Source: Linanthus parryae (taxonomy: Eukaryota > Streptophyta > Magnoliopsida > Ericales > Polemoniaceae). From it: a stretch of 64,000 nucleotides of DNA. Positions 23,601-35,100 of the stretch are shown here, piece after piece; within the stretch, counting starts at the first letter, position 1, and each line of letters opens with the position of its first letter. The position numbers were made by a program, and so were the translations under genes. Below the pieces are notes generated by a model that was not told the DNA's origin, searched no databases, and saw nothing but the letters and a program-made list of their open reading frames with translations. The stretch covers positions 93,159,935 to 93,223,934 of the forward strand of contig JALGPY010000006.1 in the NCBI GenBank assembly GCA_023055425.1, given 5' to 3'.

Positions 23601-24882
23601 TATGCTAAAACTATTATGTACAGAACTTTAAACATAAAATAAAAATTAGTGAAAAATAAAATTACCGAAAAGATAGAATAGAGAGTGAGTCTGGAAAACT
23701 TCGACTCCCTCAGAGTTGCTACTTTGCTGGCTATTTTACTGAGCTTGTTTCCGCTTGACAGAAGTTGTTAAGGTAATTTTTCGAGACGGAAAGATTTAAA
23801 GACTCTCATACGGATTTTGCATCTCAGAAAATTCTCCAAAATAAAATTGGTCTTCATCCACATAGTTTTTCTGCTGAATTTTCATTCTGAATGTTCAATT
23901 TTAAATTGTCTACAAATTTATGCAGAAGTGATTTAAGATAAGCTATAAGAGGTTGGTTAACCTCATGAACTTCCCTATTAAATTGGTACAAAGAAATTAC
24001 AGCAAATAGTTTCAAATGAAGTTGATATCCAATAACAGACAGGAGTTATGACTTTGACTAGTACAATCCGAGCAAATCCCCAAGAAATACTCACTAAAAC
24101 AGATTTTGCATAAAATATAGTTAGGTTATACATTACACTTGTGGATGCTCGTGCTTTCAACCTTAGTTATCAACATTGTCTATGTCGACATACCCTTGGC
24201 ACACATGCATTACTTTGTCAACATCGTCTATATCAGCATATCATTGGCAACCATTCATTCCTTTGTCAATATTGTCTGTATCGGTAAATCTTTGGAGCCC
24301 ATGCATTTGTAACGATTTTCACTAAAATGTGTTAAAATATCATACATGATTCAGGTTGAGTCTGATAAAAATTTGAACTACGGGAAAGTCCTTGGCACCC
24401 ATGCATCACCAGCTTTTCTGATGAGACAGTCGCAATATAAAACCACGTATATAGTAGAGATCTAAACCTCATTGTTTCATGTCAAATATTTAGGAATTAT
24501 TTATAGTTCTCAATAGAACAATCTTCAAACTATTTTCTATAACGACAAAAAGGTGACCACTAGGACAATGTAACTGCATCAGCGATTGCCATGTTCCAAC
24601 CTGAGTACTTCCTAGTCCCTCATCTAAGGCGCCCTCACCTACATTGGAGCCAAGTTATCATTGAGAATTTCAAAATGAAATAACTATACTTGGAGTTTGA
24701 TTGGAGGGTTATTCTTTCTGCAGGATCTTAGAAAACAATGGGAAATCACTGAGGTGCCGGCTTCTGTCTTTATAAGGAACGAGGTGAAAGTTGACGAGGT
24801 TAGGGGCGTCGAGCACGAAGTATTAGAGGAGAAGATATACCAGTACTCCTACAGCAATAATCGAGGCTTGTATCAAAATTGA
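20672..24882 (+). CDS. Thioredoxin h-like protein with N-terminal signal and CNAC active site
   Basis: Three exons join in phase 0: 20672-20860, 23381-23503 and 24724-24882, giving about 156 residues. Splice sites are CAG|GTATAG, TTTCAG|GTTGTG, GAG|GTAATT and CTGCAG|GATCTT. The two introns sit where plant h-type thioredoxins have theirs: before the beta strand leading to the active site, and after VDIDELE. Residues 18-31 (FVVCIVLLQVFLCF) form a hydrophobic segment after a charged N terminus, suggesting entry into the secretory pathway. The usual WCGPC is replaced by GCNAC (residues about 71-75), so both cysteines remain but Trp, Gly and Pro are lost. The cis-Pro loop is kept as EVPAS. The C terminus is extended. 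A dithiol/disulfide role is likely but its redox properties should be unusual. The reading frame is intact; whether the gene is expressed is unknown. Confidence 0.75.
20990..21165. repeat. Short direct repeat in intron 1
   Basis: aaccgctctaaagtgatact occurs at about 21005 and again at about 21132. The flanking words (accgtaaaaccg and acagtaaaccg) resemble ends of a miniature element, but I could not define boundaries. Confidence 0.35.
22012..22792. mobile_element. PIF/Harbinger-like MITE in thioredoxin intron 1
   Basis: Terminal inverted repeats GGCCATCCGCAGCAA (left) and GGCCATTCGCAGCAA (reverse complement of the right end) are flanked by the 3-bp TSD TAA (22009-22011 and 22793-22795). It is 781 bp with no transposase. 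It carries the minisatellite at 22265-22550 inside. Confidence 0.8.
22265..22550. repeat. Three-copy minisatellite of about 90-105 bp inside the MITE
   Basis: Units share aacaagagggtgaaagtgtt, catcaaacatgagggggaaa and tttacacttttatagtactc. Copies start near 22272, 22372 and 22462. Confidence 0.7.
22990..23183 (+). pseudogene. Broken duplicate of thioredoxin exon 1
   Basis: This segment is homologous to exon 1 at 20672-20860. The C-terminal half is well kept: EGDVIDCHSVEEWNEYLNTA against EGKVSDCHSVEELDKYLYTA, and a GT donor follows at 23184. The N-terminal half has an in-frame stop soon after the ATG (MDRDGF then stop) and a one-base shift, so the signal segment is lost. Its 5' leader (catcatcacgaagaaactg) is also duplicated. 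It lies closer to exons 2 and 3 than the intact copy. It may be a dead exon or the leftover of a tandem gene duplicate. An internal acceptor-like tcgttgcag directly precedes GAGGGAGATG, so inclusion as an internal exon is possible on paper. Confidence 0.65.
24165..24310. repeat. Three-copy minisatellite in thioredoxin intron 2
   Basis: The unit is about 50 bp, of the form tcaacattgtctatgtcgacatac...ttggcacacatgcattcctttg, repeated near 24168, 24217 and 24267. A partial unit (ttggcacccatgcatcac) recurs near 24390. Confidence 0.6.
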
Positions 24883-27624
24883 GAGGAGTGAAATGAAATT
24901 TTCTGAGATGTAATAATTCACCAGATCTGCAAGGTTTTTCCATAGTTCACAATTCTCAAATAATTGTGTAAACCTCGCTTTGATTGCTTCAATATATATT
25001 GCAAATGAATAACGAACCCCTGAGTAACCATCATTCATGTTCTCAAAAGTGAAGCACCATACTATTTCGCGGACGTGCAATTACTGAGAGTACCTGAAAT
25101 CCGGGAAGCTCAGTTGATAAGTCTGCCAGAACAAGCTCAAAGACGTCTCACCACTGAGGAACACATAACCTATTCAAGCATGTCCAAAGTAAAGCTTGAA
25201 CCTCTGGCTGGCTTACATGTATTTATTCTTGTATGGCCATCCAACAAACCTCACAAGTGTTGGAACTGAATAGACATAATATGGATGTATCATAAATTTT
25301 CCTCTTACAGAGATTCCCATTCAAGATTGGCTTGTTTAATTTCAAAGACTTTAAAAAGCAGGGGCTGGAGAGCCAATAGGTACACACGAAAACGAGTGAA
25401 ATACCCCAATAATCAGATCAGGGCTCATTTGCTCAAGGGCTCAAGCAGTGTATTTGGGCATTGTGGTAATTTTTTATTGTTATTGGGGGTGATTTTGGAA
25501 TCACTGAGTTTAAGTTTTAAAAACCTAGCTAAACCCTAAACCCTATATCTAATGCTAAGCTCCTCTAAATTGCACCAACACCCCCATTAAGAACTTAGAC
25601 AATGTGTTTATGTTTATTCTTCATCTTTAGATTGCCTGTCACCTCAATTAGTATAGTTTCAAGCTGTTTAATAGCTTCCCCACTGCTACATCCAGTGATA
25701 TGGATCAAAAACACTCAAAACTTAATAAATCCTTGAGTGTTCTTCATCTTCATCAAGATCATCACCTATATCTCTTCTCTGTCACCCTATGTGAAAGCTG
25801 TTGTAGCCTCACACTCCCCTAATACCCAGAAACAAGCCCCTAAGAGGAATTGCTCGCTGGTTTCGTAGTTGGAGAGAACTCTATGTAAGAATTTCTCAAA
25901 CCCTAACTTTTGTTCTTGATCAGTTCCTTGTTCTTGGTTGTAATTCAATACAATTGGACCCTGTAGCTTGTTCTTGGCTTGATTGCATCTTTTGGAACCA
26001 TTCTCAATTCCTATCTCATTGTAAACAAGAAACGCCCAATTTCAAACCTCAGGGTAAAACTCAGAGGCTAACTTCTTCATTTCTTGATCCATTTATCTTG
26101 ATTCTTGGTGCTATGTGACCCTCATCAAATGTAGAAAATCATGCATAACATATCTTATGCCTAGAATTGCTCAAATCCAAGTTTTGATCCATGTTCATGC
26201 TTTGTTCCCTGGTGAGTTTTCTCCACTGTAAATTGACTATAACTCTCTTATTTCTTGATGATTTTGCATGAGTATTGGACCTGTGTACTCCCTGTCATGT
26301 TGTCTATAAATTCATGTTAAAATTTGATCCAACTATCAATGGTTTGAGAGAAAATTGGCCAAGAACATGGCCAATTTCTCTAGGATGGTTAATTTTCTTC
26401 AAGTTCTATGAACAACCTAGAGGCAACTTAGACCCTGCAAATGCACCAAATGTCCATGAAACTTCATCTTTCTCATGAAACCTCATTGCAGCCTTCATTT
26501 ATCCAATTGCTGCGAATTCTAATGTGTTTTTTTATGTTTCGATCTTCATGAAATTGGTAAATAAATGAATGTGGAATTTGTAGGAGAAAGCTTCAATCAA
26601 TTTGGACTTGTTTTGAGCAGTTTATGGCTAGTAAACTGTTATAGGGGTTAAAGTGCAAGTTATGTAAAAATTTTGTTTAGGGCACTTCTGAAACTTGTTG
26701 TATGTTTGGGGTATATTATATGATTTAATGGTTGTCGGAAACACAAGAATTTTATTAATTAAAAGCTTTTGACCGAATCGATCCAGCTCGGCTTAGCTTC
26801 TGTTCGTTTTACAATCAAAAACCATTACGAAGGAAAACAAAAGTAGTGAGAAACCTATGCTCTGGTTTGGTATGACAGGTTTCATTTACACTAAATTATA
26901 AATCATATATTTAACTTAATTCAGGATAAAGGTACTACCTGGTTAACCAAAAGCCTCTAACCCGTGTCTGTAATCAGCAGCTTTACCTAGAAAGTCTAGA
27001 AAAACGAATGCACTAAATTATTTTAATGCACTAAATTGTTTCAAAAACTACCCTAATTTCTTTCCCTTCTTTTATCATATCATTTCATATCTTCCAGGTA
27101 ACCACAACATTTATTCATATTTTAACGGTATTATAAATATATCCCTGCCTTCAAAAAAGTTACAGAAGAAATTGAAAATACACAAATATGTACAGGGTTC
27201 TGGGTTGCACTGGCAAGTCTTCTCGAGTCATAACTGTCAGATTGTCAAACGTAAGGAGAAAATTGCTGACCTAATCATACGTCCCACTTCAGAACTCTGG
27301 TGAACATACTTTCTGCTTAGAGGGATATATATTATCCTGCAAGAATTAATGAGACAATACGTTACAATATACGGCATCAAGTTGTCAGAGTAACAGATAC
27401 CAAATTCTGTAATAAAACACTACATGTAGATGAAGGTTTATGCTCCACCTCAACCGATATTTGTGTGTGACAATTTAAACGTTCTAAAATAAGAAAAGAG
27501 TAGAAATCTACTTCAAAATAGATCAATTGACCGGAAAAAATAGATTGGTTTCGATACCACGTGATACTAACAAGTACTGCTGAGTTACCAAATTATAAAC
27601 TCGTTATAGATTATAGGCCGATAC
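24883..27624. other. Intergenic region between the thioredoxin-like and MECR genes
   Basis: It contains the 3' region of the thioredoxin-like gene and then AT-rich DNA. The stretch 25560-26480 has several short ORFs and repeated cttgttcttggttg-type words reminiscent of a retroelement leader, but no LTR ends, primer site or protein domain could be found. I see no supported gene. Confidence 0.35.
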
Positions 27625-27946
27625 CAAGGTTTTAAAAAACGGAAGCAGCTGACGTATCGGTCGCGGTCGCGTGTAACAGGATCGGACTATATCGGAGGGA
27701 CAGTAACGGAAAACGGGGATCGAATGTGTGAATTTTAGAAAACATTCACGCACGTTTTCTCCGTTTTCCTCGTTTTTCCCGTTTTTCCGACGTGAAACGG
27801 CCGTTTTTCCCGTTACCGACGCGAAACGGCCGTTTTTTGTGTGAATAAATTCACACGACGCGTAACGGGAAAAACGGCCGCGCTCTCTGCCGCTTCCGTT
27901 ACAACACGGCCGCTCCGCGCCGCTTTTGCCGTTTTCTGAAACCCTG
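27625..27946. mobile_element. hAT-like MITE, copy 1 (CG-rich core)
   Basis: It is 322 bp. The ends are CAAGGTTTTAAAAAACGG and, on the opposite strand, CAGGGTTTCAGAAAACGG. The flanking 8-bp TSD is gccgatac (27617-27624) and gtcgatac (27947-27954), 7 of 8 identical. The core is rich in CpG, with repeated acgcgaaacggccgttttt-like words. It matches the element at 40220-40578. Confidence 0.85.
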
Positions 27947-28048
27947 GTCGATACACAATTGTGTATTGAAGTTAAATTTAAGGGTACAGTTGTGTATTGA
28001 TAGGGTGTCAATTTGCAGCCTTATGTTTCAAGATAGGTTATTTACCCC

Positions 28049-28345
28049 CAGTGGCGGACATAGGCCGGGGCAGGCAGGGGCCGCGGCCCCCGCAAGGTTG
28101 CAAAATTTTGTTTGCCCCCTTTATTTTACACATTTTTTTTTCAATTAAAAAGAATTGGCCCCCTCAAAATTGGAAATCTAAGTATACCCATCTAGTTACA
28201 ATCTTTCTATCTTGATATTATTATGATAAGAAGATAAACCATGTCACTCTCTCCAAATCTCTTGACACATCGACTTGCAATTTAAAAGATTCAGTGAAAC
28301 TATTATAGCATTATCCTAACAATAGAGAATTATGCAAGAAAAATG

Positions 28346-28380
<35 letters not shown>

Positions 28381-28432
28381 CTTTATGTTAAAGGTCGGCC
28401 CCCACTCGACCCAAATCCTGCCTCCGCCACTG
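28049..28432. mobile_element. hAT-like MITE, CAGTGGCGGA family
   Basis: It is 384 bp. It begins CAGTGGCGGA and ends TCCGCCACTG, with a perfect 8-bp TSD TTTACCCC at 28041-28048 and 28433-28440. It contains a (TA)n run at about 28351-28378. No transposase. Confidence 0.88.
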
Positions 28433-29138
28433 TTTACCCCTAAGGTTAACTACCGTCGCAATCAACCACCCTACTCATCACATGACTACTAAGATGAGTG
28501 CCAATTGTTTCAATCCTAAAATGTCTAACCATATGGTTTCTGGAAATGGAAATACGATAAATGTGTAATATTCATGCAAGGGTCTCCTCCCCTTATCATT
28601 GTTCCATACTAGCACACCCTGCACCACCTCCACTGTAAACACTGCCAATTAAGCTATCACCCCATATTATTAATGTGGGAACTAAAATTTTAGAAATTAG
28701 TATCATGACAGTATTAAGCATCGCGGGGGGAGGGGGGGTCACCAATCAACAGTCCGGGAGGTATGAGTTGAACACAGAATAGAAGTTAGGGGCACAAATT
28801 CATCGTTTTGAAACCTAAGAGTGGTAATTGACACCCAGCCATACTCAAGGGTGGAATTTTTGTACTTTTCCTGATTTTGAAAACATGGATAAATGAAATT
28901 GATAGTCTGAATGATAATAAAGAATACTGAGGTTCTCATATTTCCGAATGATAATAAAGATTACTGAGGTTCTCATCTTACATCTTTTTTTCCTGTGAAA
29001 AGGATGTTAAGAAGCAGATCTCCAAGTAACATAAATGTATTCTTTTTTTAGAGAGAAACATAAATGCATTCCGGTTACCAGATTTTAAGGACGATATCAA
29101 ACCTGCCTCATGTAGGATGCTCCAGCCCATGCATAGGT

Positions 29139-32100
29139 TTAAAATTTGATTACTTGTTTAGGTTGGCTTCCTGATTTTCCAAGGGCCTTATCCAATGCAG
29201 TCTGGAAATCACTAAAAGGAACCAGCTCCATCCTGAAAAGAACAAAAAACCTCCATAAGATTCGAATGTCATCATTACCTGATGCAACAGCACTAGCAAC
29301 TGGAATTGGCTAACTTATAAAAAAAAACTACGCAATTCCCAATTTATATATACATACGAATCCCTATATGCCAGTAGCACCGTTTTCTCTACAGTGATCG
29401 CCAAATTTAATGTTTTATTGTTCATGAAGTTACTTACATAATGATTCACAATTTCACATCCCTACATGAATGTCACATAGAGTAACTTGAGACTTGACCT
29501 AAAAAATACTCTGGAAAGAACTTAGAAAAAGGCCTTACCAAATGAAATGACCAGACCTTATCCATGGCTAAACAACACTGAGAAGTTGCCATTGGAATGG
29601 AAAATACCACTGATGCAGTAAAGAATGTAAGGGATGATATGCTGTCTACAGTCTACGTGAAAATCTGTTAGGAAGTACAAGATTCCAAAAAAGATCGTTA
29701 CAGGTGCTGTAACACACACACACACGCACACACCTATATAAATGTATGATTTGAGATTATAGTAGGGTATCTTTCTGCTTTTGCCAAGGATGAACCTAAG
29801 TAGTCATGAGTAAACCTAAAATGACACAAAATATCATTTGTTGAGTGGTACATCTGAGCAGAGGCGCAAGAACGCAACTTTATCGGCTCAAAGTTTTCCA
29901 TCTTTCTGCACTGGAGAGTAAAATGAAGCAAGAAAAGGTATATAAAACATACTCATAAGTCAATTTCCCCTCTCGGACGAGGCTTAATAAGTAATCTACC
30001 ATCACCCTGCACTCGTCTCTTTTATCAGAACTCAACCATTTCTGCAGCCAGAATCCCCGCAAGGAAATATCCTGCAAGTAAATAAGAATTTTGATGAATG
30101 CTACCCGGAAACAAAACAAAACCAAAAAACAACATTGATGGACAGGGTACTTCAATTTCATGCTGAATACAGGAATGCAATGAGCTTATCACGAGAAGGT
30201 GGTTGTCTTAAAAGAGCAAGCTGGCATGTGAGCATCACAAAGGGTTTATGATCAAGATTCTTCAGTGTTTCGCCTTCCTTTTTTGCAACTTGTTACTTTT
30301 AAGTTTTTTCGAAATAAGATGATACCTCAATTCTTCAACAAATACAGTGTCTAAAACCATGCCCCCAAACTCCCAAGCATCCTTCCGGGTTTGATACTTA
30401 CATAATAAGTGAATTACATTAAGTTTCAAGTTTAGGGTTTCCCGTTGTTAGAACTTTGCTAACTTTTGTCTGAGAACTTTGTCAGTTTGGCTGTTATAAA
30501 TACAAAGTATCTACCTACGGTATTACCCCTCCTCGATTAATATAAAAAGAAACGATAAGAAAATTCAATGTGAGTTGACAGAAAGCCTTTCTAACACATG
30601 GAAGAGTTTATATTCTAAAATCTAGAGAAGCCGCTGAAAATGCGAACACAGAATAAGTTTTCTAGAAAACCCTACAGGCTTTTCTTCATCCTCAGGCACC
30701 ACCTACGGGCTTTTCTTCGTGAAGACAAGATTGGGAAGTAAATCATGGTAACTAACAACAGGAAAAACTAAGGAGGCACCACCTACGGGTGACTTACATT
30801 ATTATTCGTTCATCATTATCAGATAACTCTTTCTTTTTCTTCATTTCACTTCATCTGATTTTTACTTTTGACAAGCTCATCCTACTTAACTGATCTTTCC
30901 GATTCATATAACATCTTGTCTTTGTGGATACTTTTGGGAAGCTCTTCCTACTACACATCTAATCCCTTCAGTTCATAAACATTTTCGTCTTTGTAGATCT
31001 AAGAAGTCAAGTTTCCTCACACCCGCCAAAGAGAGCGTTGGAAGATTCTCAGATCCATCAATTAGTTCAGATCCCATTCCTCAACATCATTCACCTCCTC
31101 TGTAAGATAGTCAACAGGCAAAGGGCACCAATCCCCAAATCCATTAAATCTGGTCCAAGTTTGTCAACTCCCCAGCTGATAAACCAAATGACTAATTTTC
31201 CTTTTAACACTATAGCCCATGCAACAACTGTTCAGGATCCGCGGGGTTCCACTTCAAAACCAATTAGTAATGAGGGGAGTAGCCCAATACTTATCAACTC
31301 TTTTACTTCTTCTTGAATGACCGACATGGGACTTCTCAACATGCCCCCTCATGTGGCATCGTTTTTGGTTTACCCGTGGATCTGTCATCTGCAGGCGGTG
31401 GTGGGCACGTGGGTTGTTAGACCATTCACGTGTGTAAACGAGGCTCTGATACCATGTTATATGTTATACCATGTTAAGAATCCACGGGGTTCCACCTCAA
31501 AACCAATTGGCAAAGGGGGGAGTAGCACCAGGGAACTTTTTCCCATTCTTTACCTCCCGAAATAGTGCGTACCATTATATTAGTCTGCACGAAAATGGAA
31601 TTAGAAATTTCATGACTTACCTTGAAAATAAATGATGACGTTGATACTGTTATAGGTTTCTTCGACATTCCACCGTAAGTCACCATAGTTCCTCCCTGCC
31701 TGAAATAGAAATGCAAGAGACACCTTACAAAAAAGCAGGAAACCTAAACTAAAACGTCTCATGGATTTTGCATTATGGGGCTGACCTTAAGAATTTCATA
31801 ACCAGAGAAGCAGCATTGCCACCCACACAGTTAAAACCCAGAGCAGGTTCTGGTATGTTGGCCTAACAGATTTATGAGGGGTGAGAATGAACGTCAATAG
31901 AATTAACGCAGATATTTGGCAAGTTAAGGGAGATACCAAAAGAGATTTGACATTCTTTATTTCAAGTTGGCTCTCTGTGTACACTTCATCGGCCCCAAGT
32001 TTTTTCAGCTTTTCTTTTACATCCTCAGAGCCTGCTCTGTAAAAGTCAAATTTTAATAATAACCACTGTCTATTATGGCTGCCCATCTATATAGTATAAT

Positions 32101-35100
32101 AAGAATATTTTTGCTGAGTCAATCGATACATCTATAAGCAGCAAGGAATTCTAGTATGTAAACACATAGCGATCTACTTACTAATGCACTCAAATATCCA
32201 TTAGAGGTAGATGTATTCACTTTATCAATAACCGAGCCGGTCAAAGAATGGAATGAAGTTTACACTAAATATATACTTTCACAGTTTTACTCGTGGAGAT
32301 GGGGCTAGTTAGAGCAACATAAAGAAGCCCAGTAATATATTACAGTTGACGGTCACAGGATCAAAAGAAGAAATGAGGAGAGAGGCAGTGCAATCTTGAG
32401 AGGTGAGAGGGAAACAAAGCAATCAATGAGAATTCTGAAACATGTAAATGAGGGCCAATGGCTCTTTCATAGGGATGGCTCATGTAAGTTATTTAGTCAG
32501 TAATAGTGGCATTGGTGGCAAAATCTCTACTAGGAAACGTATTTTGAACACCATGCATCTTACAGTTCTCAAATCAGACTTGTCGGCTCAATCCTGATGC
32601 CGAACAAGAAAGGCTACCAGCAAATTTTCAGGCACTACCTCGATTCTACGGGTGCCTCAAGGACTAAGAAAAAACTCCAACATCAAATGCCATCCAAAAG
32701 TTAGCTAGTAAAGCAGACGGATCGATGTTATTTGCATGGTTCTGACTTATGAGTTGTGTGGTTGGCTCAACCTGAAACCTATGCGGTCCAAAGCAAATCT
32801 TGTGATTGCTTTGAGGTGGTATCTTACTTTACCAAATGCTGTGCCCCTCGGCCTCCGTATTCTTTACAGTGCTTGTAGTTTTTCATTTGGCACACTCATG
32901 GACCTCAAGAACCACACTATAAGAGGCCATTCACCAATGATAGCTCACCACATAAGGTGTACTCAAATTCGAGGTAGTAATTGCTGCCCTAGTGTTCTGA
33001 CAAGCAAGCAAAAAGATACCCCAAGGCTAACACATTGTCTCTCAAGGAGACTACAATGCCAAGATTAAGGGAGTTAAAACATACAACAATTATCTCAACC
33101 GATACATGTCATCCAATTAGGAACGATAATATGATAGCTATGGAGTCAGCAGAGCATGAACAGGACTGTGGGACGGTTGATCAAAAAAGAAACAGGTCTG
33201 CTCATGTTTAAGGGATAAGATTATTGAAAAAAAACCTCAATTCTTCACTCATCTCTATTTTATCACGTGAGACTTAACTCATACTGGAACTTTTTATTGT
33301 TAAATCGTTGATACTAAAATGCAATTCCACTCTGACAGATATTATAGCGCAGTTAATTCTCTCCTGAAGAACCATTGAATTGACCAGCGAATAAGTTCAC
33401 CCGGAATGCTTGAAACTGCAAACTTTTCCAAACAGATGTGTTCATTTCATGAAAGCAAGGTCCAAATGGAAACGCTGCTAGCAATAGAGAAGTTGTGATA
33501 ATAATGCACGGTCATCAGGGGCAGCTACATTTGACCGGGTCAAGTGCTAGACCAGTTGCCTTCCCATTAATCCTTGTACACAGTTGAATGCTAATCCAGG
33601 CATACAATAACTACAAAGGAGGTACGTACCAATTACAAGGAGAGCAACACTTCACTGTCACTCTCCTGTAATCCCACTCATAATGCTAATCCAGGCATAT
33701 AATAACTACAGTTGAATGCTAATCCTGTCTCCGTTTAACTAATGAATACCCAGGAAACTAAACACTTCACTGTAACTCACCTGTTATCCCACTTATTATA
33801 TGCCATTACCACATAATATAAACTTATTGTCAAGGAGGTATGTACCAACTACAAGGAGAGCAGCAGCATGAACTTGCCGGTTAAAAGGTTACTCACATTT
33901 CACATTTAGACAATAGGACTTCCTTACCATGAAGTTCCTAAACTTGTTCAAATAGCAAATAGTACAATGCGCCCAGATTCACTTTGAAAGCATTTTCAGT
34001 ATAGGAAAGCAGGATCAATTTAAAATGCAGACTTCCAGACATGGATTGAGAATGAAGTGAGAAAAAGAAAATCCTGTACAGTATATGCCTAAAGTTCACT
34101 GAAAAACTTGGAATGAAGTGAGAAAAAGAAAATCCTGTACAGTATATGCCTAAAGTTCACTGAAAAACTTGTTCACTATGATGCAATGCACAAGATGTTG
34201 AAGGAAAAGTACATTCAAAAGGGGTAAAAGACACTTTGCACCCTTACATTTAAGCACAAAGACACCCGACACCCCCGTGTTTTGATCAATACCACTTTGT
34301 ACCCTCGTAACTAACGGAACCCAAACGGCTCTTTGAAAGACTATTCTACCCTCGAAATTTCAAAAAATTACAGACTCTTGTCCCTACTCCTTACCGTCCA
34401 TCTTCTTATCTACTCTAACCTAGCTATCTCTCTCTCCCTCTCCTCTTCTTCGAGATCAGACCCAGAAATTGGTAGGCCTCCACCTACACCCACACCCAAG
34501 ATCCATCGTCCCACCCCCAAGAGCCACCGTCTATCTCTCCAATCTGTTCTGTGATTAGGTTCAATGGGCTTGATTTCGTGACGAGGTTGAGAGGGATGAC
34601 GGTGATGTTCGTAGGTGATTCACTGAGGAACCCATGAGAGCCGTTGATTTGTATGATATAGGGGGGTTTGGTATGACTTATAAGCTGCTGATAAGTCAAT
34701 TATGGATTATAAGTTGAAGACAAATTATAAATAGTGTTTGGTTTGTAACTTATAAGCTGAACTTCTGGATTTGGACTTAAAAGTTTATAGAGTAAAAATG
34801 AACTTAAGAAAAAGTTGGGTTTATTGAGCTTTTTTAGAACTTTTGGACTTGACAACTTTTACACCAAACACGCATATCTTTTTTCTTCATATTTTTTTTC
34901 GTAGACTTTTTTGACATAAACTTATAAGTCAGCTTAAGTTGCAAATAAGCCATACCCAACTCACCCATATTCCCCTCTCTCTTCATCAAAATTCATCTTC
35001 TTCCTCTTCTGCTCAGACGACTTTGTGTTTCCACTTTCCAGCAACCAACTCCGATTTTCAATAACCAAAAACGTAGTTCAAATGGGCCAACACACAGATC

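Noticed and set aside
24823..25080. An 85-codon minus-strand ORF with a hydrophobic C terminus
   Set aside because: It overlaps thioredoxin exon 3 antisense and has no recognisable motif or start context.
27604..28011. A 135-codon minus-strand ORF
   Set aside because: It is contained in the CpG-rich hAT-like MITE; the repeated core keeps several frames open.
28351..28378. (TA)n microsatellite as a separate feature
   Set aside because: It is a short simple repeat within the hAT MITE, with no independent significance.
34661..34966. Assignment of this MITE to hAT by its ends
   Set aside because: There is no 8-bp duplication; the only flanking repeat is ata, so Tourist-like is the better but still uncertain call.
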